Below are positions 6,009-14,804 of a stretch of DNA of 34,573 bases, piece after piece (the stretch's first letter is position 1; every line of letters starts with the position of its first letter). The translations under genes were made by a program, and so were the position numbers. The notes beneath the pieces are model-generated. The model did not search any database. It had not been told where the DNA came from and saw only the letters and a list, made by a program, of their open reading frames with translations. The DNA is from Bacteroidales bacterium (lineage in GTDB: Bacteria; Bacteroidota; Bacteroidia; Bacteroidales; Lentimicrobiaceae): contig JALHHH010000025.1 in assembly GCA_022837485.1 (NCBI GenBank), positions 1 to 34,573 of the forward strand. The letters are read 5' to 3'.

Positions 6009-7595
6009 TCAATATTTATCTTCGGTACCGGGAACTGGTGCGAACGACTTGCCAGCAATCGCCAGCGCCACACGCTGTCCGTCCATAGCCGAAGAAACTA
6101 TGCCTCCTGCGTACCCCGCACCTTCGCCGCATGGGTAAAGTCCTTTCATCTGAGGGTGCATCAGGCTTTTTTCGTCGCGGAAAATGCGGACTGGCGACGA
6201 AGTCCTTGATTCCACAGCGGTAAGCACCGCTTCATTGGTAAGATATCCTTTCATTTTACGGTCAAAAGCCTCAAAAGCCACCCTGAGTCTGTCCGTTACA
6301 AATGCAGGCAGAATTTCTTTTAGTTCAACACTTACAAGACCCGGGTGGTATGAGCACACAGGAAGGGTGTTTGAGAAAGTGTCGTTCATAAAGTCGACCA
6401 TCCTCTGAGCCGGAGATCCGAACGATGTTCCGCCCGCACTCCAGGCTTTGGATTCTGTTTCCTGTTGCAGACGCAGAGCAGCAAACGGCCCGTCGTCCAT
6501 GTAGGAATGCCAGTCTGATTCCTCCACCGCAACAACGATTCCGCTGTTGGCATATGCGGAATTCCGCTTCGAATTCGACATACCGTTTACCACCATTTCT
6601 CCTTCCGCAGTAGCTGCCGGTACTATCGTACCTCCCGGACACATACAAAATGAGAACACACCTCTTCCGGCAGCCTGAGTTACCAGGCTGTAGGATGCGG
6701 CAGGAATATGTTCGCCACGGTCTGGCATGCGATACTGTATGGAATCTATCAGCTGCTGGGGATGTTCAATGCGGACACCCAGGGCGAAAGGCTTGGCTTC
6801 AATCAGCAACCCATGATCCATCAGCATTTGATAAACATCTCTGGCTGAATGTCCGGTTGCAAGTATCACATGGGGGGCCATAAATTCCTGTCCGTTCTGA
6901 TCAATTACTCCCTTTATCTTGCCTCTGGCAGTGATGAGTCCGGAAACCCTGCAGTTAAAATAGAATTCACCGCCCGATTCAAGGATGGTTCTGCGGATGC
7001 TTGCTATGATATTGGGAAGTTTATCGGTTCCGATGTGGGCATGTGCATCTATAAGTATGTCGTCGGAAGCTCCGTGTTCAACAAGGGTTCGGAGCACCGA
7101 AGCAACATCGCCCCGCTTGGTTGATCGCGTATAGAGTTTGCCGTCGCTGTATGTACCGGCTCCTCCTTCTCCAAAACAGTAGTTGGAATCGCCGTTAAGG
7201 CGTTCGCCTCTGTTTAGCAGCGATATATCGTACTTTCGTGACTTTACATCTTTTCCCCGTTCAAGAATGACCGGTCTGAAACCATTGCCAATCAGCGTAA
7301 GCGCAGCAAACAAGCCTGCCGGGCCAGCTCCGACAATAATCACGGGAGGCCGGTGACTTACATCGGGATAGCTTCTCTTTATTATTCTCTCATCCTGCGG
7401 GTAGTGTTCGCCAATATAGATTTCGGCCTTCAGGCGGAACACAACTTTTTGTCTGGCATCCAGCGATCGTTTCAACGGCTGAATGTGGTATATCCTGCCT
7501 TTGGGAACCCCCAGAAGGGAGGCAGCATGGTGTTTCCAGCGGACCGGATCCCCGGCATCGGCCGGATTCAACTTCATCTCCAGTATTTTTCGCAT
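6009..7595 (-). CDS. FAD-dependent dehydrogenase, COG2509 type
   Basis: Predicted cytoplasmic flavoprotein oxidoreductase of the uncharacterised COG2509 group. Residues 1-80 form an extra N-terminal domain typical of this group. The dinucleotide-binding motif VGAGPAGLFAAL is at residues 88-99, followed by VILERG. The characteristic CFGEGGAGTYSDGKLYTR is near residue 142. A second FAD contact, HVILATGHSARDV, lies in the middle, and the C-terminal LYPCGEGAGYAGGIVSSAMD binds FAD. The length of 528 aa is normal. It starts 86 bp after the porT stop on the same strand with no terminator between, so it may follow rfaE1-porT in one unit. The substrate is unknown. Confidence 0.88.
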   Translation of the reverse strand: MRKILEMKLNPADAGDPVRWKHHAASLLGVPKGRIYHIQPLKRSLDARQKVVFRLKAEIYIGEHYPQDERIIKRSYPDVSHRPPVIIVGAGPAGLFAALTLIGNGFRPVILERGKDVKSRKYDISLLNRGERLNGDSNYCFGEGGAGTYSDGKLYTRSTKRGDVASVLRTLVEHGASDDILIDAHAHIGTDKLPNIIASIRRTILESGGEFYFNCRVSGLITARGKIKGVIDQNGQEFMAPHVILATGHSARDVYQMLMDHGLLIEAKPFALGVRIEHPQQLIDSIQYRMPDRGEHIPAASYSLVTQAAGRGVFSFCMCPGGTIVPAATAEGEMVVNGMSNSKRNSAYANSGIVVAVEESDWHSYMDDGPFAALRLQQETESKAWSAGGTSFGSPAQRMVDFMNDTFSNTLPVCSYHPGLVSVELKEILPAFVTDRLRVAFEAFDRKMKGYLTNEAVLTAVESRTSSPVRIFRDEKSLMHPQMKGLYPCGEGAGYAGGIVSSAMDGQRVALAIAGKSFAPVPGTEDKY

Positions 7596-7681
7596 CAGCA
7601 GGATTCATTCGGAAGTTTATCATGAAAGCATGAATGCCGCTGCGGGACCTGCCTTCAGATTATAATCGCATCAAAACGGAT

Positions 7682-8488
7682 TTATTCAAATGTGAAGGAG
7701 AGGAGGAAAAGCTTGGAATTCAGTTTATCGACCGCTCCGGTATAGATATTTCCTTCCCGTTTGAGGATATCGCTTAAACCGTATGACATTTTTAATTCTA
7801 TCCCAAACTTAAAGAAAGTTGTATAAAAATCGAATCCTGCTCCAAGTTCACCGTAAAGATCGCTTCGGTTGAGCGCAACGTAAGTGGTATTGTTTTCTTC
7901 TTTTTTCCTGCTGTCGCTGGCAAGGTCAACGGCATATTTCCCTCCAGCCAGCCAGTAAGGGCGTACGTTATTTAACCGGCTGCCTTTGTATTTGACATGA
8001 AGTGGAAATTCAACAAAAGTGGATTGCAGTTTCTTGTTAACAAGGATGGAATTGGTTGCACCATTAAAGTTGGTGATTATGGCATATTCAAGGTCGCGTT
8101 CGCCGAACGAGAGCGAAGGAATAAAACGGAGGTCGAAATACTCTCCCATACGAAGATTGGAAACGATACCGATGGTAAAGCCAAAGGCAGGTTTATGTTC
8201 CAGGCCGTACAGTCGTGCCGAGTCCGAATAGAGATCCGGTGTCTGAAGGGAATTGTAGGTAATGTCCTGAAATCCGGGATTTGTACGGATGGAAAAAAGC
8301 ATCTGGTTCATTCCGAGTACAAAACCAAAATGATAAGGAGCGAGATCATATGCGGGCAGGTTTCGCACCTTAATACGCTGTGCGCGGGATTCCTGCATGC
8401 CCGTTACCAGCATCATCACACCAATAAAAACCGGAATAAATATCTTTCGCACGTAAGTGTTTTTTGTTCTTAACGGACTTGTAGCCAT
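7682..8488 (-). CDS. porT: Type IX secretion protein PorT
   Basis: PorT family outer-membrane beta-barrel needed for the type IX secretion system. It has an N-terminal signal peptide (hydrophobic residues 16-30, likely cleavage after SRA at about 36). The hallmark segment NLPAYDLAPYHFGFVLGMNQ follows at about residues 43-62. The rest is alternating beta strands rich in aromatic and glycine residues, with YWLAGGKYAVDLASD and a final strand ending LFLLSFTFE. The length of 268 aa is close to P. gingivalis PorT. The ATG lies 33 bp after the rfaE1 stop, so the two genes are probably cotranscribed from the box upstream of rfaE1. Confidence 0.9.
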   Translation of the reverse strand: MATSPLRTKNTYVRKIFIPVFIGVMMLVTGMQESRAQRIKVRNLPAYDLAPYHFGFVLGMNQMLFSIRTNPGFQDITYNSLQTPDLYSDSARLYGLEHKPAFGFTIGIVSNLRMGEYFDLRFIPSLSFGERDLEYAIITNFNGATNSILVNKKLQSTFVEFPLHVKYKGSRLNNVRPYWLAGGKYAVDLASDSRKKEENNTTYVALNRSDLYGELGAGFDFYTTFFKFGIELKMSYGLSDILKREGNIYTGAVDKLNSKLFLLSFTFE

Positions 8489-8521
8489 TTTATTTTAACG
8501 AACGCGTTTGCTGTTGCGTTG

Positions 8522-9544
8522 CTATTCTTCGCCGGTCAGCAAAGCGAGAGCCTCGCGCTTTAATCTTTCTCTGTCGACGGGCACTACTCCCACGTATTCG
8601 CACACCATACCACCTGCCAGATTGGAAAGGGCAGCGGTAAGGCGGGTTTCGGCATTCAGTGCCCTGCAGAGTGAAGCCACGCTGATAACGGTATCACCGG
8701 CTCCCGAAACATCGGCAATTTTTCTCAGATGTGCCGGCAGGTGCAATTCCATATCGTGACCCTGAAAGCGTTCTCGCAAAAACACACCGGCTTCCGAAAG
8801 TGTAACCATCACAGCCTTAATGTCCTGATTTTGCTGCAACAGAGCAGAAGCATTACTTACCGAAGCAATATCGTTGACATCCACATCGGCTTTCAATCCT
8901 TCCCGCAGTTCTTTCAGGTTTGGCTTAAAGAGATCGACACCCCTGTACGCGTCAAAGTTCTTTTTCTTGGGATCCACAACCACCGGGATATCGCGTTTGG
9001 CAGCCATTTCAATAAGCCTTTCGATAATATCACGGGTTAGAACTCCTTTATTGTAATCCTGACAAACTACCACACGGACCGGATAGCGATCGAAAAGTTC
9101 TTCCAGCCTTTTAACAAGTAAGTTCGAATCGGGTTCAGAGAGATCGGAGTCGACCTCTTCATCCACTCTGAGCATCTGAACGTTGTTACCGATAATCCGG
9201 AATTTGGTGGTAGTGATGCGGCTGGGGCTGCGGATTATACCGTCGGCCGGTATTCCGTCCTTTTCGAGCAGATCAGAAAACTCAATTCCGCGGCTGTCGT
9301 TACCTATTACGGAACACAGTATAGGAACTGCTCCAAGCGCTTTAATATTCAATGCCACGTTAGCAGCGCCTCCCAGCAGGTTTTCACGGCGGTTAAGCTG
9401 CACAACCGGAACGGGGGCTTCGGGAGAAATACGATCGACCTTACCCCAGAGGTAAGCATCAATCATCACATCCCCGATAATAAGTACGTGTTGTCCCTTA
9501 AAATCTTCGAACAGACGTTCTATAACGCGTTTTTCAGTTTTCAT
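8522..9544 (-). CDS. rfaE1: D-glycero-beta-D-manno-heptose-7-phosphate kinase (RfaE1/HldA)
   Basis: PfkB-fold sugar kinase phosphorylating C1 of heptose-7-phosphate in ADP-heptose synthesis for lipopolysaccharide core. Motifs: VLIIGDVMIDAYLWGKVDRI (residues 20-39), SPEAPVPVV, the PfkB signature GGAANVALNIKALG, VDPKKKNFDAYRGVDLFKPN, and the catalytic loop DVSGAGDT with base D284. The protein ends after the kinase domain (340 aa), so the nucleotidyltransferase half of HldE is absent and would be encoded elsewhere. The frame opens at a TTG at 9595, but a TAnnTTTG box lies at 9582-9589. The ATG at 9544 (MKTEKRV) is therefore the likely start. porT follows closely. Confidence 0.9.
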   Translation of the reverse strand: MKTEKRVIERLFEDFKGQHVLIIGDVMIDAYLWGKVDRISPEAPVPVVQLNRRENLLGGAANVALNIKALGAVPILCSVIGNDSRGIEFSDLLEKDGIPADGIIRSPSRITTTKFRIIGNNVQMLRVDEEVDSDLSEPDSNLLVKRLEELFDRYPVRVVVCQDYNKGVLTRDIIERLIEMAAKRDIPVVVDPKKKNFDAYRGVDLFKPNLKELREGLKADVDVNDIASVSNASALLQQNQDIKAVMVTLSEAGVFLRERFQGHDMELHLPAHLRKIADVSGAGDTVISVASLCRALNAETRLTAALSNLAGGMVCEYVGVVPVDRERLKREALALLTGEE

Positions 9545-9581
9545 GACATCCGGATTGCCGGGTTCAAATTGATTAGCGGGT

Positions 9582-9589
9582 GCAAAGAT
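9582..9589 (-). promoter_or_regulatory. -7 box of the rfaE1-porT unit
   Basis: TATCTTTG on the minus strand, 37 bp before the rfaE1 ATG at 9544. No clear -33 TTTG at the usual distance, so only the -7 element is claimed. Confidence 0.5.
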
Positions 9590-9635
9590 AGTCAATAGTT
9601 CCGGAACACGGTTGCAGCCGCTTATCCGGCAGGTT

Positions 9636-11081
9636 TTATCCGAAGAACATAGCGTTGAAATTTACCAGGTAAACCTCGGATGCGGCTCTGGTAACGGCAG
9701 TATACAACCAGCGTACAAAGCCGGTATCCACCATTTCTGCAGTAAGGTATCCATGGTCGATAAACACGGCATCCCACTGACCGCCCTGTGTTTTATGACA
9801 GGTGACCGCATAGGCGAATTTGGCCTGAACTGCATTGTAGAAGGGGCTTGATTTTACTTTTTCCATTCGTGCAGAAGCAGAGTTAATTCCGGTATAATCG
9901 AGCATTATTTCATCGAACAGCTGTTGCATTTTATCCTGCGGCATCGAGGGCGTATCGGTATTCATTGAGTCGAGTAGCAGCTTCACCTCCACCACTTCTT
10001 CATCGGGATAATCCATAAGTTTGATGCTGATATCGGCAAAACGGAATCCGTACATTTCACCAATATGCCGTATTCGACGTATTTCGGCCAGGTCGCCATT
10101 CGCAATAAAACCTGCCTTTGTGCCGGGAGGCAGCCAGAAATAGTTGTTTTTGGTTATCATGATGATGTCGCCTGCAGATAGTTCGGTTTCCCGAAACAGA
10201 AGGCGTGCTCTCACTTCGTTATTAAAGAGGTTGGCACGTTTATTCGAGCGGGTGATGATGGCAGTATTTTCAACGCCGAACCTGGAATAACAGGAGTTGA
10301 GGGCATCCTCGAATGTAGTGCCGTCGATCCGCCGGATATCTTCAAAGCCGCTGAGTTTAAAAAAAGGCAGTTCAGGATTCCCCGGCTGTGCCTGCAACCT
10401 CAAACGGGTTGCATTGGTCAGGATCCCGCTTTCCCCTGCCTGACGCACCACCTCGCTCAGTTCGAAAACACTGAGGTCGAGGTGGTACTTTTTGATAAGG
10501 GTATCGTGGTCGAGGGCTGGACTTATATCGTCTCCGACCGGGGGAAGCTGGGCGTTGTCGCCAATCAGAAGGAGGCGGCAGCCCTCACTACCATAGATGT
10601 ACGCAATCAGATCGTCGAGCAGGTCCCGGTGTGCATATATTCCCTGTTCGCCGGATGAGCCGGGCCCCGGAATCATAGATGCTTCATCTACAATAAACAG
10701 GGTAAACTTATGCGGGTTTTTACTTAGCGTCATCCGCAGCCTTCCGTCACCTCCCTGTTCCGCTTTGAAAATCTTCCGGTGTATGGTAAATGCCTGTTTG
10801 CGCGAGTACCCTGCAAGAACTTTGGCCGCTCTTCCTGTAGGAGCAAGAAGCACTGACTGCAGTCCGGCGAGCGGCAGAATGCGCACAAGCGCACTTACGA
10901 GTGAGGTTTTCCCAGTTCCTGCATACCCTTTGAGCAAAAAAGCAGGTTGCTCGTTTTTCTTATAGTCGGCAGTAATAAAATCGCAAAGCAGGCGGATTAC
11001 CTCCATCTGTCCGGGGGTGGGTTCGTGTCCCAGCTCCTTTATAATCTGACCGGCCATCAGCCGGGTATCCATTTCTGTCAT
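9636..11081 (-). CDS. Superfamily 1 DNA helicase, RecD-like
   Basis: ATP-dependent helicase of the RecD/COG0507 type. Walker A is GYAGTGKT at residues 52-59, followed by VLLAPTGRAAKVL (motif Ia). Walker B is LFIVDEASM, then LLLIGDNAQLPPVG (motif III), and EVVRQ. The C-terminal UvrD_C_2-type part has TCHKTQGGQWDAVFID and the arginine-finger motif WLYTAVTRA. The length is 481 aa from the ATG at 11081. A TTG at 11114 would add 11 codons and overlap the tamL end, which I judge unlikely. It starts 10 bp after the tamL stop, so it is probably cotranscribed with that envelope gene. No RecB or RecC partner is seen; it is likely a stand-alone helicase. Confidence 0.88.
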   Translation of the reverse strand: MTEMDTRLMAGQIIKELGHEPTPGQMEVIRLLCDFITADYKKNEQPAFLLKGYAGTGKTSLVSALVRILPLAGLQSVLLAPTGRAAKVLAGYSRKQAFTIHRKIFKAEQGGDGRLRMTLSKNPHKFTLFIVDEASMIPGPGSSGEQGIYAHRDLLDDLIAYIYGSEGCRLLLIGDNAQLPPVGDDISPALDHDTLIKKYHLDLSVFELSEVVRQAGESGILTNATRLRLQAQPGNPELPFFKLSGFEDIRRIDGTTFEDALNSCYSRFGVENTAIITRSNKRANLFNNEVRARLLFRETELSAGDIIMITKNNYFWLPPGTKAGFIANGDLAEIRRIRHIGEMYGFRFADISIKLMDYPDEEVVEVKLLLDSMNTDTPSMPQDKMQQLFDEIMLDYTGINSASARMEKVKSSPFYNAVQAKFAYAVTCHKTQGGQWDAVFIDHGYLTAEMVDTGFVRWLYTAVTRAASEVYLVNFNAMFFG

Positions 11082-11091
11082 AAAACAATCA

Positions 11092-13473
11092 TCAGAAGGG
11101 ATATCCAATCCCAAAATTCCAGTTTATGTCGGCCAGTTGAAATCCGGAAATTCTCAACCATCGTGAGCCGGTTTTTTGCCCGGGATCATAGACTGGCAAT
11201 CCTCCGTCGATGCGAAAGATAAAAAAGCTAAAGTCGAATCTGAATCCCAGACCTGCGTCCAGCGCCAGGGTAGACGGTAAGTTTCGAAGGTTAAAATGTC
11301 CTCCCGGGAAATCTTCATTTTCTTTCAGAAGCCAGATATTACCAGCATCCACAAAGGCTGCACCACTCAGGAAGCTGTATACCGGGAAACGGTATTCAAC
11401 GTTCGACTCGAGCCAGAGATCGCCGACGCGTTCGAAGCCGGATTTTACCGGACTGTAATATTCACCCGGGCCAACCGAGCGCAGCTGCCATCCCCTGAGG
11501 CCGTTGGCACCTCCGGCAAAAAATCCCTTTTCGAAAGGCAGTACATTAGAATTTCCATATGGAACACCGATTCCAAAAGCTGCCCTATACACAACTTGTC
11601 GCTTATCTCCGGCAGGCCGGTAATAGCGGAAATCAATATCGCTGCGCAGGTATTGCGCAAAACGTATGTCGAGAAGAGTAAAATTACCGTCTGAATCGCG
11701 GGACGCCCCTACCAGGGTGCTGTAAAAATTAAGAACATTTCCGGCCGATTCAATGTTTCCACGGAAATAAAAATAATTGCTTCGCCCCGAAAAATTCTGA
11801 TTATTGAAAACATACGAATATTTAAGAGCCATCACCAGGTGGTCGGTATATTGATTGAGATAGCGCGGATCTTTGAGTGAATTCAGATATTCGGTAATGA
11901 GGCTGTCGCGTTCAATACTGATGGAGCTAAGCTCTACCGGAGAAAAGATATGGCGGGTAGTATTGGATGTACTCCATTCATATCCAAATGACAGAAAAGT
12001 AAGGTAACGGGTATAGTAACTTCTGTCCTGATAATTGAATCCGAATCCTATAGTTGTGCGTGCCCGGTGCTGCGCGCCCAGCATAGCAATCCGAAATGGT
12101 GTAAGAAGGTGCGGAAAATCGATACCCGATTCTATTCCGGCTTCCAGAGAGTTAAACAGTCTGCCAGGCAGTTCGGCGCGAAGACCGTATTGTGGCTCCA
12201 TTTCCATCGCTCCTCTTATTTTAAGTCGGAAGGTTTCAGCACCCCGGAAAATATTACGGTTCTGGTAGCTGAAGCTCCCTCCCAGTCCAACGTGCCCGCC
12301 GGCATTGGTCGCCTCGGCTTCGGTTGTAAACATATTCACCGGATTTCTGACCATGCGTATCTCGCAGTCGAGTAAAGAAATACCTGAAGGTTTCAGAGAG
12401 TCGGGAATGCGGGCCGGAGGAAGGTTTACAGAGACAAACCGGCTCAGCCCCATATTCTGAATGCGGTTGTAGGTAAAGTTAATATCCTGTTGTTTATAGG
12501 GTTTCCCCGGCTTAACCATAACTGAGCGGGCAATGGCTTCGGGGCGAACACGCAGTTTGTTACGGTATATCAAATGAAAGTCCGGCCGGATTCCTGCCGT
12601 TGTGTCCTCCCGTTTCCTTTTCCAAACCAGGGTATCATTATGAAAGAGGGTATCGCCTACCTGTTCAGCAAAGTTGGTATGAATGAAAACGTTGTTTATA
12701 AAATACCTCCGGTGTGGAATGTATTCCGCCGGCAGGCCGGGAGCAGGTTCTTTTGAACGTACATTTTCAACCCTCACCAGAACATCCGCAATTCCTTTTC
12801 TGACAGAGGTATCGATCTCGAAGAGAATGTACTCCCTTGAAAATCCGAAATAACCGGCATCCTTCAGGTCGCGGGTGATACGCTCGCGTTCATCGCGTAT
12901 TACATAAGCATCGTATTGTTTTCCGGATACAAGCAGCGAAGGATTACCCGAACGGGACAGAAAATACCGTAGGCTGTCATCGGGTATATCAAAGGTTATC
13001 TTTCCCAGCCGGTGGGGTTCAGGGGTTTGAGTTTTATAGCGGACAAACGCACGGGATCCTTTGAAATAAATGTCGCGCTCAACTTTGGCACCGAAATAGC
13101 CCTTATTGTTCAGGTAAATCCTCATCGGATGCAGGGAATTGTCGACCAGAGCCGAATCGAGCAAAACGGGTGGTCTTCCGACACGGGTCCTGAACCATCG
13201 TTTTACCTTGCGGTCTTTGCCGCCAGAGAACATATCGCTGACCCAAACACCCGGCCTTAACAGTCCAAGAAATTTACGATCGGGCCTGGGCTGGGCAAAA
13301 TTGAGCAGATCATCGGTATTGATTTCCGGCCTGTCGGCCTTAACACTGTGGCCGGCAAGCATATATCCTCCGCGTTTCTGTACCTTCGAAGCCGGACTGC
13401 ACGATGAAAGCAGCAGCAACAGCAGTACAGGAAAAATGAAAATGCGTCTGAAATATTGGTTTAGGTCGGGCAT
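11092..13473 (-). CDS. tamL: TamL-like lipidated Omp85 outer-membrane protein
   Basis: BamA/TamA-family assembly factor of the outer membrane. The N-terminus is a lipoprotein signal: hydrophobic residues 11-22, then lipobox LSSC with C25. Lipidation is the hallmark of the Bacteroidota TamA homologue TamL. Residues about 95-390 look like POTRA domains (LRYFLSRSGNPS; later FTYNRIQNMGLSRFVSVNL). The rest is a 16-strand-type barrel containing GGANGLRGW at about 654-662, the conserved RG loop, and ending in an aromatic residue (FGIGYPF). The length of 793 aa fits. The helicase gene follows after 10 bp; no tamB-like gene is in the window. Confidence 0.87.
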   Translation of the reverse strand: MPDLNQYFRRIFIFPVLLLLLLSSCSPASKVQKRGGYMLAGHSVKADRPEINTDDLLNFAQPRPDRKFLGLLRPGVWVSDMFSGGKDRKVKRWFRTRVGRPPVLLDSALVDNSLHPMRIYLNNKGYFGAKVERDIYFKGSRAFVRYKTQTPEPHRLGKITFDIPDDSLRYFLSRSGNPSLLVSGKQYDAYVIRDERERITRDLKDAGYFGFSREYILFEIDTSVRKGIADVLVRVENVRSKEPAPGLPAEYIPHRRYFINNVFIHTNFAEQVGDTLFHNDTLVWKRKREDTTAGIRPDFHLIYRNKLRVRPEAIARSVMVKPGKPYKQQDINFTYNRIQNMGLSRFVSVNLPPARIPDSLKPSGISLLDCEIRMVRNPVNMFTTEAEATNAGGHVGLGGSFSYQNRNIFRGAETFRLKIRGAMEMEPQYGLRAELPGRLFNSLEAGIESGIDFPHLLTPFRIAMLGAQHRARTTIGFGFNYQDRSYYTRYLTFLSFGYEWSTSNTTRHIFSPVELSSISIERDSLITEYLNSLKDPRYLNQYTDHLVMALKYSYVFNNQNFSGRSNYFYFRGNIESAGNVLNFYSTLVGASRDSDGNFTLLDIRFAQYLRSDIDFRYYRPAGDKRQVVYRAAFGIGVPYGNSNVLPFEKGFFAGGANGLRGWQLRSVGPGEYYSPVKSGFERVGDLWLESNVEYRFPVYSFLSGAAFVDAGNIWLLKENEDFPGGHFNLRNLPSTLALDAGLGFRFDFSFFIFRIDGGLPVYDPGQKTGSRWLRISGFQLADINWNFGIGYPF

Positions 13474-13489
13474 ATGCGTATCGGATATG

Positions 13490-13497
13490 CAAATTTA
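13490..13497 (-). promoter_or_regulatory. -7 box upstream of tamL
   Basis: TAAATTTG on the minus strand, 16 bp before the tamL ATG, which implies a very short leader. No matching -33 box is evident. Confidence 0.45.
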
Positions 13498-13706
13498 ATG
13501 CAAATGTGCGTTGGTTGGGCAGGAAGGATGATTGCAATTACTATGTTCGTTGCAGCCTTAAATGAAATTTTCACAAATAATAGCAGTTAAACCAGCCGGT
13601 GTTTTACCTGCGACCAATAAAGATCTTCAATTTCTTTAAAATTCGTTATTGTATTCCAGGCTGTTATGATTTTTATACAAGAAAGTTTCATTTTTTTTAA
13701 CGTATC

Positions 13707-13738
13707 TATTGCCAGTTTGAAAATTGATTGTAAATTTG
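13707..13738 (+). promoter_or_regulatory. Promoter of tRNA-Val
   Basis: TATTG (13707-13711), a 19-nt spacer and TAAATTTG (13731-13738) match the Bacteroidota promoter, 44 bp before the tRNA-Val 5' end. Confidence 0.7.
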
Positions 13739-13782
13739 CAGCCTCAATCGCCGCCAAACACGGCTTCACATCCTGAAGTAAT

Positions 13783-13857
13783 GGGAGCATAGCTCAGCTG
13801 GTTCAGAGCACCTGCCTTACAAGCAGGGGGTCACAGGTTCGAACCCTGTTGCTCCCA
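13783..13857 (+). tRNA. tRNA-Val (anticodon TAC)
   Basis: Full 75-nt cloverleaf. The acceptor stem GGGAGCA pairs with TGCTCCC and the discriminator is A. The D arm is AGCTCAGCTGGTTCAGAGC, the anticodon arm CTGCC-TTACAA-GCAG has anticodon TAC, and the T arm is ACAGG-TTCGAAC-CCTGT. The 3' CCA is not encoded. It has its own promoter and terminator. Confidence 0.97.
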
Positions 13858-13860
13858 CAC

Positions 13861-13888
13861 AAAAGCCACTAATTCAGAGTGGCTTTTT
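13861..13888 (+). terminator. Rho-independent terminator after tRNA-Val
   Basis: AAAAGCCACT (13861-13870) pairs perfectly with AGTGGCTTTT (13878-13887) around a 7-nt loop, with a T run on the 3' side. It begins 3 bp after the tRNA. Confidence 0.9.
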
Positions 13889-14272
13889 CGTTTATAACTG
13901 CGGTTTATTTCATCTTCTCAGAATTATTTTATTTGATACTGCATCGGCTCAGCCGGGATCAGGCTGCAGGACAGACTATACAAACACTATACTATGCTTT
14001 TGAGGTATACTGCAGCAGCAAAGAGCCAGCTTAAGTACGCAAACTCGATTTAAAGGCGCTCCTCTGAAAATATCATTAGCGGCCCTGATGTAGCCTGACC
14101 CGCAGCTACTAAATGTATTACCGCACACTTAGCTTGTAAACGGTTGTTATTGGCATTTTAAAATGTATTCTAATCTCTGCATCTGTTGTGGCTGAGCAAT
14201 TCTGCGTCCACCAGTTCAATAATTCGTCAGGAGTTGTTACTTTTACCATCGAATTCAAATAATACAAGCTGG
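13889..14272. other. Intergenic region before ispF
   Basis: About 380 bp without a convincing gene. The frame of ispF is open back to 14186, but the added residues are not conserved IspF sequence. A near-match to the -7 box (TACTTTTA, about 14238-14245) could be the ispF promoter but lacks the final G. Nothing else was recognised. Confidence 0.4.
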
Positions 14273-14761
14273 ATGTTTCCATACAGGATTGGAATGGGTT
14301 ACGATGTTCACCGCCTTGGTCAGGGACTACCGTTTATGCTCGGAGGTGTGCGAATAGAACATCATTCAGGTGCCATCGGGCACTCCGATGCCGATGTTCT
14401 GTTGCATGCTATCTGCGATGCTCTGCTGGGAGCTGCAGCCATGCGCGATATAGGATATCACTTTCCCGACAACGAACCTGAGCTAAAGGGAATCGACAGC
14501 CGGAAGCTGCTAAAACAAACGGTGGAGATAATAGGGCGCGAAGGATGGAAAATCGGCAACATCGATTGCACCATCGCCCTGCAGAAGCCTAAAATTGCCG
14601 CCTACATCGAAGCCATGCAAAAGGAAATAGAAGCAATTACCCTTTCAGGAGCAGGAAGCATTTCGGTAAAAGCCACAACTACTGAAAAACTTGGATTTAC
14701 GGGTCGCGAGGAAGGCGTGGCAGCCTGGGCCGTCGCCCTGATCTACATTTCAAACAGATGA
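14273..14761 (+). CDS. ispF: 2-C-methyl-D-erythritol 2,4-cyclodiphosphate synthase
   Basis: Fifth enzyme of the MEP isoprenoid pathway, converting CDP-ME 2-phosphate to MEcPP and releasing CMP; a cytoplasmic homotrimer. The start RIGMGYDVHRL provides zinc ligands D11 and H13. The signature GHSDADVLLHAICDALLGAA (36-55) includes the third ligand H45. DIGYHFPD follows, and the C-terminal KATTTEKLGFTGREEG contains the CDP-binding threonines. With the ATG at 14273 the protein is 162 aa, the family norm; the longer frame from 14186 adds 29 unrelated residues. The gene implies that isoprenoids are made by the MEP route here. Confidence 0.96.
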   Translation: MFPYRIGMGYDVHRLGQGLPFMLGGVRIEHHSGAIGHSDADVLLHAICDALLGAAAMRDIGYHFPDNEPELKGIDSRKLLKQTVEIIGREGWKIGNIDCTIALQKPKIAAYIEAMQKEIEAITLSGAGSISVKATTTEKLGFTGREEGVAAWAVALIYISNR

Positions 14762-14804
14762 ACCCTCTCCGGAAAAGCACCGGCAACCAAGCGCTCTGGC
14801 AACC

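Noticed and set aside
7997..8473. 158-codon plus-strand open frame
   Set aside because: Lies wholly antisense to porT, whose PorT hallmark and signal peptide are clear.
13587..13790. 67-codon minus-strand frame overlapping the tRNA-Val promoter
   Set aside because: It covers the promoter and 5' end of tRNA-Val and has no protein signature.
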